64,000 bases of DNA from positions 1,752,001 to 1,816,000 of the forward strand of contig NC_010001.1 of assembly GCF_000018685.1 (NCBI RefSeq), written 5' to 3'. The notes under the pieces are model-generated. The model saw nothing but the letters and a program-made list of their open reading frames with translations, was not told the DNA's origin and did not search any database. The position numbers and the translations under genes were made by a program. Source of the stretch: Lachnoclostridium phytofermentans ISDg (GTDB lineage Bacteria > Bacillota > Clostridia > Lachnospirales > Lachnospiraceae). Shown piece by piece: positions 51,955-60,542 of this stretch. How positions within the stretch are numbered: the first letter of the stretch is position 1; the number at the start of each line of letters is the position of its first letter.

Positions 51955-52040
51955 GTAGAGTGGAAAATCAAGATTTTTCAAACTCGAATTGTGCTGTCGC
52001 CTAAATTTGTATGATTGCGACAGAATGGAGGATTTATATG
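51955..52040 (+). promoter_or_regulatory. Structured leader element, copy B
   Basis: Same order of elements as 40236-40316: GAAAATCAAGATTTTTC inverted repeat, a CGAATT-TGTGCTGTC segment, then a hairpin (CTGTCGC with GCGACAG, 7 bp perfect) and GGAGG before an ATG. That ATG (52038) opens only a nine-codon frame. Confidence 0.55.
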
Positions 52041-52066
52041 AAATTTAGCTCGGTTCGTTATGCATA

Positions 52067-52115
52067 GCAAAGGCTAGTGCATGGCATCAATAAATGATAC
52101 TTGTATAGCCTTTGC
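52067..52115 (+). repeat. 10-bp inverted repeat before the CD3324 gene
   Basis: GCAAAGGCTA at 52067 and TAGCCTTTGC at 52106 are exact complements with a 29-base loop. This is a further possible hairpin in the long leader. Confidence 0.5.
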
Positions 52116-52147
52116 TCAATCCTAAATTTTATACTAGGAGGAGCTTA

Positions 52148-52426
52148 ATGAGCTATATCAAAGCAACCGATGTGTTGCCAGAAGAAATTATCGAGATTAT
52201 TCAAAATTATATTGACGGTGAATATATTTACGTTCCAAGGAAAGAAAATAATCGTAAAGGCTGGGGTGAGAACACCAAGAGTAAAGATATGATTATCTTA
52301 AGGAACTTAGAGATTTATGAAAAATACAAAAAAGGAGCGCAGATTGGTCATCTTTCGGAAACTTATTATTTATCGCCGAAAAGTATACAAAAAATTATAG
52401 CAAAGTTAAAACTTAAGAATCAGTAA
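52148..52426 (+). CDS. CD3324-family small protein
   Basis: A 92-residue protein. SYIKATDVLPEEIIEIIQNY, then YIDGEYIYVPRK and KGWGENTKSKD, are characteristic of the CD3324 family in clostridia. A C-terminal HTH-like part follows (GHLSETYYLSPKSIQKIIAKLK, resembling a Mor/HTH_28 type). ATG 52148 is preferred because AGGAGGAG lies 7 bases upstream; the frame before it has no site. Function unknown, possibly DNA-binding. Confidence 0.85.
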   Translation: MSYIKATDVLPEEIIEIIQNYIDGEYIYVPRKENNRKGWGENTKSKDMIILRNLEIYEKYKKGAQIGHLSETYYLSPKSIQKIIAKLKLKNQ

Positions 52427-52440
52427 ATTTAATGATAATA

Positions 52441-52503
52441 ACAATCTCAAAGGATTGGTATGCAAAAATGAGGATACAATCTCAAAGGATTGGTAAGCAA
52501 AAA
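52441..52503 (+). repeat. 28-nt direct repeat pair with internal hairpins
   Basis: ACAATCTCAAAGGATTGGTA followed by WGCAAAAA occurs at 52441 and 52476, spaced 35 bases apart. Each contains CAATC/GATTG around TCAAAG. The pair lies after the CD3324 stop and may be a double hairpin in the transcript end. Confidence 0.6.
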
Positions 52504-52647
52504 AAGTGTCATGTATTAATGTTACGTGGCGCCTTTTTGTTTCTGAATTGTTTCATCGGTTGCAGTTATAAGGGCACAGATTTTATAATATTACTTGAAA
52601 AGAGAAATGTGTTTCCTAAATTTGTCCCTTGTTAGGAGGTAACTAAG

Positions 52648-53961
52648 GTGAAGAAGAAAAAGACAAAAGAAATAAATAAAACAAAAGATTCACAGAAAGA
52701 AGTGATTCAAGGTACTGTTGTAAATATCTTAAATAAACAAGTCAAAGTATTATCGGAAGGTAACATAATTACTTGTCTGATCCCTGGTTCTTTGTTAACT
52801 AGCAAAAACTCTTTAATAGTTGGGGATCAAGTCGAAGTGGAGCTAACTGGAACCGATCAATATAGATTAAACCATATTCATACAAGGACAACAGCGGTAT
52901 ATCGTGGTAACCGAAAAAGCCCTGAGGAAGATATTTTAATAGCAGCAAATGTTCAGTGTCTTTTAGCTATCGTTACTGCTGATTATCTTCTTCATCAGGC
53001 CGGTTATATAGAGTCCGCAATCATAGCTGCTAGACGAGCTGGGATACAAGTGGGTGTATTTATTAGTAAGTGGGATTTGATTGGAGAAAACACTCAGAAT
53101 CTGTTACAAGAGAAACTAACTTACTATCAAAGTACCGCTGACTTTGTATTTGTTGGCTCTGCTTGTGAATGTCAAGAAGAATTAATAAATAAGGTAGAAG
53201 GTAAAACTGTTGTAATTATTGGTGATAGATCATGTGGTAAAACATCTTTAATCCGAAGTTGTTTAAACGAATTAGCGATAATTGAAAAGTATCAGAGGAA
53301 TATAGCAAGTACCTATAACAGTGATTTACATGCTGGTTTTAATGGAACATTGTGGATTGATACACCTGGATTTCGCGATTTTGCTTTACAAGGAATAACA
53401 GAAGAAGAACGAGGTGATGTATTCCCTGAGATATCGCAATTGACGAAAGGGTGTTATTTTAGAAATTGTACCCATGTCCACGAAGATGGGTGTCAGGTTC
53501 TAGAGGAGTTACGAGCAAAAAAAATAAGAAGAGATCGATATGATTCCTATCAAAAGATGATTGGTACGAAAGCTACATCAGATACGGAATCAAAGTTAGA
53601 TTATCGGCGTGCTGCCTGTACAGAGTGCTTTCCATGTAAAGTGTGTGGTGCGTTTGTAGTACCAGATGGGGCCGGAAGCCAACATCGTAATCATTGCCCA
53701 AAATGTTTATCGAGTATACATGTAGATATTGAACCAGGCGATCGAGCATCTTTGTGTCAAGGGATAATGGAACCGGTCAGTGTGTGGGTACGTAAGGGTG
53801 GTGAATGGGCAATAATCCACAGGTGTAAGGAGTGCGGTGATTTAAGCTCTAATCGTATCGCAGCGGATGATAACCCAGCTCTTTTAATGTCGATAGCTGT
53901 GAAACCTCTGGCTATGACTCCTTTTCCACTTAATAAATTAGAGGATATATTTAAGCAGTGA
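52648..53961 (+). CDS. rsgA: RsgA-like ribosome-assembly GTPase fused to an RNHCP zinc domain
   Basis: A 437-residue fusion. Residues about 20-85 form an OB fold. The circularly permuted GTPase (about 90-275) has its motifs in order: G4 ISKWDL, G1 GDRSCGKTS, G3 DTPGF. The RsgA zinc knuckle (CYFRNCTHVHEDGC) is at about 272-290. From about residue 328 an RNHCP domain follows, with CFPCKVCGAFVVPDGAGSQH, RNHCPKC, MEPVSVWVRKGGEWAIIHRC and CGDLSSNRIAADDN. GTG start with TAGGAGG 8 bases upstream. Confidence 0.93.
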   Translation: MKKKKTKEINKTKDSQKEVIQGTVVNILNKQVKVLSEGNIITCLIPGSLLTSKNSLIVGDQVEVELTGTDQYRLNHIHTRTTAVYRGNRKSPEEDILIAANVQCLLAIVTADYLLHQAGYIESAIIAARRAGIQVGVFISKWDLIGENTQNLLQEKLTYYQSTADFVFVGSACECQEELINKVEGKTVVIIGDRSCGKTSLIRSCLNELAIIEKYQRNIASTYNSDLHAGFNGTLWIDTPGFRDFALQGITEEERGDVFPEISQLTKGCYFRNCTHVHEDGCQVLEELRAKKIRRDRYDSYQKMIGTKATSDTESKLDYRRAACTECFPCKVCGAFVVPDGAGSQHRNHCPKCLSSIHVDIEPGDRASLCQGIMEPVSVWVRKGGEWAIIHRCKECGDLSSNRIAADDNPALLMSIAVKPLAMTPFPLNKLEDIFKQ

Positions 53962-54407
53962 TATGCTTTTTTAGAATATTTTTCACTGATCGTGTTAAGG
54001 AGACGTTTTCAATCTGGTAAGAAATAATTATGTAGATACAAAATGTATATAATAAGAAGATCCCTTACTTTTCGTTTAGAAAAGTAAGGGATTTTGTATG
54101 TTTAGGATAGAGAAAGCAAATGGTATAAATAGTAATAATTCATTGCATGAATAAAATATTTACATAATTAATTTGTGGAACAGATAATTAATCAGTAGTA
54201 CTCAGCCCGACTATAACTTAAAATAAATTTTAAACACCAGATAGGTCTATGTTTTAGGAAAAATTCTCACCGAAAGATATAATAATTTATGTTGTAATAA
54301 ATTGATAAGGTATTATAATTAGATTAATTTATTTAGGACAGGGAAAAGCTCGCGAAGCGTACTTTTTCTTGTTTACAGTTATATAAAAATAGAAAGAAGG
54401 GGATTGT
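53962..54407. other. Intergenic region before the carbonic anhydrase gene
   Basis: Holds the terminator at 54060. At 54337-54374 a 38-base element similar to 51795-51832 occurs (GACAGGGAAAAGCTCGCGAA and on), with a possible TATTATAAT -10 box at about 54311. Otherwise nothing is recognised. Confidence 0.45.
54060..54092 (+). terminator. Terminator after the rsgA-RNHCP gene
   Basis: ATCCCTTACTTTT pairs exactly with AAAAGTAAGGGAT, a 13-bp stem with a 7-base loop, followed by TTTGT. Confidence 0.85.
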
Positions 54408-54950
54408 ATGATTGAAGAAATTCTAGAGTTTAATAAAGCCTTTGTCGAAAATAAAGGATACGAGAAATATATAACCAATAAATTCCCACAGAAAAAAGTT
54501 GCAATTGTATCTTGTATGGATACTAGGTTAACGGAATTATTACCAGCTTCCATGGGACTTAAGAACGGAGATGCAAAAATAATAAAAAATGCAGGTGGAG
54601 TTATTTCACACCCTTTTGGTAGTGCAATGCGAAGCTTGCTTATAGCTATATACGAATTAAGTGTTAGCGAAATACTAGTAATAGGGCATACGGATTGCGG
54701 AGCTAGGTATACGGACAGCCAAAAGATGATAGAAAAAATGAAAGGACAAGGAATAACACAAAATAATATCGATATGATGAAGTATTGTGGAATTGACTTT
54801 GATTCTTGGCTGGGAGGTTTTGTAGATTTAGATGAATCAATCAAGAAATCAGTTGAATTGATACGTAATCACCCTTTAATCCCGGAGACGGTAATGGTAT
54901 ATGGATTAATAATTGATTCTGAGACTGGAGAGTTAAGTAGAATTGTTTAG
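54408..54950 (+). CDS. Beta-carbonic anhydrase
   Basis: A 180-residue protein of the short beta-class carbonic anhydrase type. The zinc ligands and dyad appear in IVSCMDTRLTELLP (CxDxR) and GHTDCGARYT (HxxC), with NAGGVISHPFGSAMRSL between. It interconverts CO2 and bicarbonate. AGAAGGGG precedes the ATG. A fragment of a second copy of its 5' part is found at 62334-62397. Confidence 0.93.
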   Translation: MIEEILEFNKAFVENKGYEKYITNKFPQKKVAIVSCMDTRLTELLPASMGLKNGDAKIIKNAGGVISHPFGSAMRSLLIAIYELSVSEILVIGHTDCGARYTDSQKMIEKMKGQGITQNNIDMMKYCGIDFDSWLGGFVDLDESIKKSVELIRNHPLIPETVMVYGLIIDSETGELSRIV

Positions 54951-55050
54951 CTATAAGAACTAAAATTCAAAGTGTTTATGAAGGATGAATTATTAAAGTA
55001 TGTTACCACTAAGGAGGATCTTGGTGTGATAATTATTAGTTATAAGAAAA

Positions 55051-55151
55051 TGAATTAGAATGAAAAAAGAAATAAATGAAAATGAATTAGAGTGAAAAAA
55101 GAAATAAATGAATATGAATTAGAACGAACGAAAAAGAATAAAATGAAAAGG
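55051..55151 (+). repeat. Three imperfect 32-bp tandem repeats
   Basis: Units start at 55051, 55083 and 55115, each TGAATTAGARTGAAAAAAGA followed by AATAAATGAAW. The third is longer and degenerate. Its end (GAAAAGGAATTAGAATG) provides the ribosome site and ATG of the next gene, so repeat expansion shapes that gene's leader. Confidence 0.75.
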
Positions 55152-55158
55152 AATTAGA

Positions 55159-56109
55159 ATGAAACAAATTATACTTATACCGCAAGATGTGGACGAATCA
55201 GGGAAAAATTATTTACAAGAAAAAGGATATGAGCTTCGTATTTTACAAGACAGTTCAATAGAAAATATCTGTAATAATATTGGTGATTGTAGTGGTCTTT
55301 TACTTCGTACTGTACCTTGTACGAAAGAGGTTTTTGATGCGGCACCTCATTTAAAGGTAATCGGTAGACACGGGGTGGGATATGATAATATAGACATCGC
55401 TGAAGCAACAGCTCAAGGCATTAAAGTTTGTTACACTCCATTGGCCAATGCTAACTCGGTAGCTGAACACACTATAATGCTACTATTAGCTTGTGCTAAG
55501 AATATTGTAATAGCGGATAAAGAATTAAGGCAGGGCAATTATGAAATCAGAAATCAAATGCCTGGTATTGATGTCTTTGGTAAGACTTTAGGAATTATAG
55601 GATTTGGAAGAATTGGTAAGAGTGTTGCAAAAAAAGCTGCATTAGGATTGGGTATGAAAATTCTTGCTTATGGACGTGGACTAGAGATTAAAGAAGTACC
55701 AGATTATGTAACGATAATAAAAGAAGTGGATGAGCTTATTCGTCAATCTGATTTCATCTCGTTACATATGCCCTATAGTAAAGAGATGCAAGGTTTCATG
55801 GATTCTACGAAGTTATCGCTGATGAAACCAGAGGCAGTTTTAATTAATACTGCAAGAGGTGGTATCGTGAATGAGGATGATTTATATCATGCACTAATAA
55901 ATCATAAGATAGCGGGAGCAGGACTGGATGTTTTTATAGATGAGCCGTTTAAGGAGACGTTATCAAACTTATTCCAATTAGATAATGTTGTTGTAACACC
56001 TCATAGCGCTGCGTTAACAAAAGAAGCCATGGCAAGAATGAGTTTAGATGCCGCAATTGGAATTGATGAAGTATTAAGCGGTAAAAAACCTTCTTGGCCG
56101 GTGAATTGA
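55159..56109 (+). CDS. D-isomer-specific 2-hydroxyacid dehydrogenase
   Basis: A 316-residue NAD-dependent dehydrogenase. The Rossmann motif is IIGFGRIGKSVAKKA (GxGxxG). The catalytic Arg is in INTARGGIVNED, the Glu in VFIDEPF and the His in VVTPHSAAL. It is closest in style to short phosphoglycerate dehydrogenase-like enzymes without an ACT domain. AAAAGG lies 7 bases upstream of the ATG. The substrate cannot be told from sequence. Confidence 0.92.
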   Translation: MKQIILIPQDVDESGKNYLQEKGYELRILQDSSIENICNNIGDCSGLLLRTVPCTKEVFDAAPHLKVIGRHGVGYDNIDIAEATAQGIKVCYTPLANANSVAEHTIMLLLACAKNIVIADKELRQGNYEIRNQMPGIDVFGKTLGIIGFGRIGKSVAKKAALGLGMKILAYGRGLEIKEVPDYVTIIKEVDELIRQSDFISLHMPYSKEMQGFMDSTKLSLMKPEAVLINTARGGIVNEDDLYHALINHKIAGAGLDVFIDEPFKETLSNLFQLDNVVVTPHSAALTKEAMARMSLDAAIGIDEVLSGKKPSWPVN

Positions 56110-56132
56110 GACCGACCCTGAATTTAAAAATT

Positions 56133-56193
56133 AAAAACCATGAAAAGTTACAAAGGTGAGTATATCGACCTTAATAACATTTCATGGTTTTTT
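56133..56193. terminator. Bidirectional terminator, copy 1 of a duplicated hairpin
   Basis: AAAAACCATGAAA pairs with TTTCATGGTTTTT, with an inner AAGGT/ACCTT stem. The same hairpin with small changes occurs at 62393-62452. Confidence 0.8.
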
Positions 56194-56219
56194 CTATAAT
56201 GTATTATATGTAACAATAA

Positions 56220-56325
56220 ATCATAAATATTTCATCTGAAATAGATATCAGCATCACAATAGTCTTACTTGCAAATTTTCTGATTCGTACGCTCATAATG
56301 ATACTGTCTATTTGTTTGAACAATA
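56220..56325 (-). pseudogene. 3' remnant of an AraC-family gene
   Basis: On the minus strand the sequence reads NRQYHYERTNQKICK, a stop, then DYCDADIYF. This matches the C-terminus of the AraC protein at 62482 (TRQFHFERMNQKICKEDYCEADIYF), with Glu changed to a stop codon. The adjacent terminator is duplicated too. Only the last 30 or so codons remain. Confidence 0.85.
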
Positions 56326-56432
56326 TAGAATAAGGTGGAACGTATTTATTGCATTGTTTATATTGAGTTTAAGACCAAATGAAAAATTTGTGCTATACTT
56401 TAAGCATATACATCTGTGAGGTGGTATTTCCT

Positions 56433-57905
56433 ATGAAAATAAAGGACATGTTTACAAAAAATATAACAATAAAAAAGAGGCTTGTGATTTCAAATATCCT
56501 GATGATTCTCGTTCCGGTGGTAATCACTGCGTTCATCGGGTTTGTGTGCGTAGGCATCATCTGGGTTTCCGTCACACATGGGATGGGGCTTGGGTTTGAG
56601 GATAGTGAGGACTTCTACAACGCTAGCCGTAACATTACTATGATCATCGAGAAATCACTGGAGAAAGGTACACATATTAATTTAGCCGAGGATCTGAAAG
56701 GAATCAGCGAAATGCTTGACAAAAACGCCCTGACGTTGTTTGTGGATTTCTCTGGTGAAAATCTATACCGGTACGGGCATACAACCGATGCCGATGGAAC
56801 ACTTCTAGAAGCAGTGGAAGTATTGGGTGGCGAGGGGTTCGTTTCCAACGGAAGCCGGGAGCTGTATATCCAGCAGTCTGAAATTGACGGCAGTGCCTAT
56901 CGCATCGCCCTTTTTGCCAGCCCTTCGGAGCTGTCATACAATACCCTGAAAGTAGCTATCGTGTTATCGACCATTATTTTGCTGTCTGTCGTATTCTTTT
57001 CCATCCGGCTCACGAATCGATTCCTAACCAAATTCGTTTTTCAGAAGATTGAGCGACCGCTGGACATACTTTCAAACGGAGTGATGCAGATCAGCAATGG
57101 GAATCTAGAGCACCGCATTGATTATGAATATCAGGATGAGTTTGCACCTGTCTGTGCTGATTTTAATGAAATGGCCGCCCGGCTCAAAGCTTCGGTGGAA
57201 CTGACGGAGCAGCATGAGCAAAGTCGCAAAGAGCTTCTGGTCGGCATTTCCCATGACCTACGCAGCCCGCTGACCTCTATCCGCGCCTATGTGGAGGGGC
57301 TTTTGGACGGCGTTGCAAAAACACCCGAAGCCCAAAGAGGATATCTGGAAATCATCAGGAGCAAAGCCGAAGACATCGACCGCATGCTGACCAAAATCTT
57401 CTTATTCTCTAAAATGGAGCTGGGCGAGTACCCGGACAATCCGGAGCTGCTGTACCTTGACGATGAGGTGCGACAGCTTGTACGGGCATTGGGTACAGAG
57501 TACGAAGAAAAGGGGTTAGTTCTCTCTGCTGGCGATCTTGTTCCGGCCACCGTGTCGGCCGATCCGGATCAGCTCCGGCGTGTGCTTACCAACATTATGG
57601 AGAATAGCGTAAAATATAAAACAAAGGACGTGGGCACCCTGACCATTTCCTTGCAAGAGGAAGACAGTGGGTACCGCCTGTCTCTTTGTGACGATGGACC
57701 TGGTGTCTCGGAGGCTGCATTGCCCCACTTATTCGAGGTATTCTATCGCAGCGATCCATCCCGACAGAACCCTCATCGTGGTAGTGGCCTAGGTCTTGCC
57801 ATCGCAGCCAATGCGATACAGCGTATGAAAGGAACTATAGAGGCAAAAGTCAGCGGGAATGGCGGTCTGGAAATTGTGATCTGCCTACCGAAAGCGGAGG
57901 TATAA
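56433..57905 (+). CDS. Sensor histidine kinase
   Basis: A 490-residue membrane kinase. TM1 is at about 20-45, with an extracytoplasmic sensor domain to about 170. TM2 is at about 172-192, followed by HAMP (about 195-250). The HisKA box with His274 (GISHDLRSPLTSIRAYVEGL) and the HATPase (NIMENSVKYK, CDDGPGVSE, GSGLGLAIA) complete it. The ATG at 56433 is chosen for GAGGTGG upstream; an ATG at 56379 has none. It pairs with the response regulator 2 bases downstream. GC content is visibly higher than in neighbouring genes. Confidence 0.93.
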   Translation: MKIKDMFTKNITIKKRLVISNILMILVPVVITAFIGFVCVGIIWVSVTHGMGLGFEDSEDFYNASRNITMIIEKSLEKGTHINLAEDLKGISEMLDKNALTLFVDFSGENLYRYGHTTDADGTLLEAVEVLGGEGFVSNGSRELYIQQSEIDGSAYRIALFASPSELSYNTLKVAIVLSTIILLSVVFFSIRLTNRFLTKFVFQKIERPLDILSNGVMQISNGNLEHRIDYEYQDEFAPVCADFNEMAARLKASVELTEQHEQSRKELLVGISHDLRSPLTSIRAYVEGLLDGVAKTPEAQRGYLEIIRSKAEDIDRMLTKIFLFSKMELGEYPDNPELLYLDDEVRQLVRALGTEYEEKGLVLSAGDLVPATVSADPDQLRRVLTNIMENSVKYKTKDVGTLTISLQEEDSGYRLSLCDDGPGVSEAALPHLFEVFYRSDPSRQNPHRGSGLGLAIAANAIQRMKGTIEAKVSGNGGLEIVICLPKAEV

Positions 57906-57906
57906 C

Positions 57907-58596
57907 ATGGGAAAAATATTGATTATAGAAGATGATGCAGCGATTGCCGCCATTGAGCGGGATTATCTTGCGATTGACCATTTTGAAGTAGAGATTGCGC
58001 TGGACGGGAGAAGTGGTATGGAAAAAGCCTTGCAGGGCGGCTTTGATCTGATTCTACTGGATTTGATGCTTCCAGGCATCGACGGTTTTACCGTTTGCTG
58101 CAAGCTACGAGAGACGCTGGACATTCCGATACTGATGGTCACAGCCCGGCGGGAGGACATTGATAAAATACGCGGGCTAGGGCTTGGTGCAGATGATTAC
58201 ATTGAGAAGCCTTTTTCTCCAAGCGTGTTGGTAGCAAGAGTTAAGGCGAACTTGGCGCAGTATGCCAGATTGAAGAAAACGGATAGAACCGCACCAATAC
58301 AGCTCAACATAGGCAGTATCCGCATCAACACCGATACCCACAGGGTCTATGTGAATGACATTGAAATTGATTTAAAAAATAAAGAATACGAGCTTTTGCT
58401 GTTTTTGGCGCTCAACGCGGATGTGGTATTCAACCGGGAAACGCTTTACGAACGCATTTGGGGTATGGACGCCATGGGGGACAACGCCACGGTCGCTGTC
58501 CACATTAATCGGCTACGGGATAGGATTGAGGAAGATCCGGGCAATCCTCGGTATATCCAGACGGTTCGTGGTGCGGGTTATCGGCTCAAGGCGTAA
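57907..58596 (+). CDS. OmpR-family response regulator
   Basis: A 229-residue regulator. The receiver domain has Asp52 as phospho-acceptor (LILLDLMLPGIDGF) and Lys in DYIEKPFSPS. The winged-helix output domain ends VHINRLRDRIEEDPGNPRYI and QTVRGAGYRLKA. The start follows CGGAGG. It is coupled to the kinase and probably drives the ABC transporter genes downstream. Confidence 0.95.
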   Translation: MGKILIIEDDAAIAAIERDYLAIDHFEVEIALDGRSGMEKALQGGFDLILLDLMLPGIDGFTVCCKLRETLDIPILMVTARREDIDKIRGLGLGADDYIEKPFSPSVLVARVKANLAQYARLKKTDRTAPIQLNIGSIRINTDTHRVYVNDIEIDLKNKEYELLLFLALNADVVFNRETLYERIWGMDAMGDNATVAVHINRLRDRIEEDPGNPRYIQTVRGAGYRLKA

Positions 58597-58665
58597 GAAA
58601 AATATAATAAGTTTTCCATCTCATCATATTTTATCCATAGTTTAACTTGAGGATAGGTGTAGTTT

Positions 58666-58715
58666 AATCTGCTTGTTTATACTGGCTCTGTACCAGAAAG
58701 CAAGCAGATTTTTTA
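58666..58715 (+). terminator. Terminator after the two-component genes
   Basis: AATCTGCTTG pairs with CAAGCAGATT, with an inner CTGG/CCAG, followed by a T-run. Confidence 0.75.
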
Positions 58716-58821
58716 TTATGAGACTTTTTAAATTATTTTATCTCCAGTTTATATACATGCAAACAGCAGTTTAAATATGGTAGATACAATGAACACAGAA
58801 ACTTGTAAGGAGGCAACACCT

Positions 58822-59781
58822 ATGATACAAACAGAACACCTTTCAAAGACTTACCGAAATGGCTTTAAGGCTGTCAAAGATTTAAATCTTCATGTGAACA
58901 AGGGCGACATTTTTGGATTTCTAGGACCGAATGGCGCGGGAAAGACCACAACCATACGAATGCTTGATGGGTTGCTTGAACCGACCGCCGGACAGGTTTT
59001 TATCGACGGCATGGATGTCAATAAGCAAGCATTGGAAATAAAGAGGCTTATTGGAGTTGTACCAGAATCTCACGGATATTATGACTGGATGACCGCAAAA
59101 GAATATCTGCAATATTTTAACTCTTTATTCGGCGGAAACGAAGGGGACGTCTATCTCGAAGAGCTGCTCAAAAAGGTGGGGCTTCGAGAAAAAAAGAACG
59201 TGCCGGTAGGCGAGTTCTCACGCGGAATGAAGCAACGTTTAGGTATTGCAAAAGCCTTGGTAAACCATCCGAAGATTATTTTTCTTGATGAGCCGACTCT
59301 GGGACTCGATCCAAGTGGGCAGAGAGATATCCAGCAGCTTATCCGAGAAATTAATCTGAATGATGGCATCACTGTTTTCATCACTTCCCATCTGCTTAAG
59401 GATATTGAGGTACTGTGCAATAAGGTCTCCATTATCAAGGATGGAATCCTTGTGGAGCAAGGCAGTATTAAGGAACTTCAGGGAAGATATGTAACTGCTT
59501 ATACGATCCTGCTTCAAACAAATGACAACGATTTGGCTCTGTCGCTCATTCAAAGGCTCGACGGTATTAGCGATGTATCAAAAGGTGAGAGACAACTTGT
59601 CGTGCGGCTTTCCGAGGGACTTGACGCAAACGAAATTAGCACGGTCAAGCGGAACTTGGCAGGCACCGTTTTCACAGCGGGCATAGATATCCGGGAAATG
59701 ACGCATAAGACCCTCAGCATGGAAGATATCTTCTTCAAGGTGACGGAAAGCAGTCAGATTGGAAGGGAGGCGGTTCTATGA
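58822..59781 (+). CDS. ABC transporter ATP-binding protein
   Basis: A 319-residue ATPase of the drug/lantibiotic export (CcmA/DrrA-like) type. Walker A is GPNGAGKTT, the signature FSRGMKQRLGIAKAL is a variant of LSGGQ, Walker B is IIFLDEPTLGLDPSG, and a C-terminal extension of about 90 residues follows. ATG 58822 follows AAGGAGG. It overlaps the permease start by 4 bases. Confidence 0.95.
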   Translation: MIQTEHLSKTYRNGFKAVKDLNLHVNKGDIFGFLGPNGAGKTTTIRMLDGLLEPTAGQVFIDGMDVNKQALEIKRLIGVVPESHGYYDWMTAKEYLQYFNSLFGGNEGDVYLEELLKKVGLREKKNVPVGEFSRGMKQRLGIAKALVNHPKIIFLDEPTLGLDPSGQRDIQQLIREINLNDGITVFITSHLLKDIEVLCNKVSIIKDGILVEQGSIKELQGRYVTAYTILLQTNDNDLALSLIQRLDGISDVSKGERQLVVRLSEGLDANEISTVKRNLAGTVFTAGIDIREMTHKTLSMEDIFFKVTESSQIGREAVL

Positions 59782-60542
59782 ACAGTCACATCATCAAGAA
59801 GGAATTGCGTGAAAGTCTCTATGAAAGCAAGGGGCTTTGGATGATTGTCGCTTCGACGTGTATTTTATCTGGCCTTTGCTTGATTACGGTCTTCAGTAAA
59901 GAGGGCTCTGTGTTGGCTCAAAGTGATATTCTTCAGTACGCCATTAAAGCGGCCATGTTCGTGACTCTCATTGTCTCCATTGTGCTGGGTGCCACCTGCT
60001 TTGTAACAGAACGTGAGGGCAATACGCTGGAAAGCCTGCTTTTGACGCCCATCTCGAAACTTAACTTGACCATGGCAAAATACATCGGTGTTTTAATCAT
60101 CGGTACCGTCCTGTTCGGAGTATCCATCCCTTATCTCATTGCCATTGGCGCCGGATCGGGGTTGACTGTAAGCGCTTTGCTGATTACATTTGGTGCGGGA
60201 GGGATCCTGCTTTTGGCCTTTACCGCAGTCTCCGTTGCTCTGTCTATCTTGATGGAAAGTTCCAAGGCATCGCTTTTGACTTCGATGTTGATTTTGCTTA
60301 TACTGGCTTTTCCTGCATTCATTCAGAGCCTGTTCAAACTGTCACCGGTGGGGTTGTTTTTTATTCAGATCGACCCTGTCGTTTGTTGCTTAAAAATGAT
60401 GACTGCCATATTAATCGACAAAACATCCATCTTCTCACTCGCTGGCTACATGATACCGCTGGTAGTCTTTGCCGCACTTGCGATTGCCCTGCTTGTACAT
60501 ACAAGCAAAAGAGTATCATTAAAAGGGGGAAAAACAATATGA
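59778..60542 (+). CDS. ABC-2-type transporter permease
   Basis: A 254-residue membrane protein with six segments. The N-terminal cytoplasmic start (HIIKKELRESLYESKG) and FVTEREGNTLESLLLTPIS are typical of ABC-2 permeases. It works with the ATPase. Both boundaries overlap neighbours by 4 bases (ATGA), so ATPase, permease and the exported protein that follows are one translational unit. Confidence 0.92.
   Translation: MNSHIIKKELRESLYESKGLWMIVASTCILSGLCLITVFSKEGSVLAQSDILQYAIKAAMFVTLIVSIVLGATCFVTEREGNTLESLLLTPISKLNLTMAKYIGVLIIGTVLFGVSIPYLIAIGAGSGLTVSALLITFGAGGILLLAFTAVSVALSILMESSKASLLTSMLILLILAFPAFIQSLFKLSPVGLFFIQIDPVVCCLKMMTAILIDKTSIFSLAGYMIPLVVFAALAIALLVHTSKRVSLKGGKTI

Noticed and set aside
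55051..55151. CRISPR array
   Set aside because: Head-to-tail 32-bp units without spacers.
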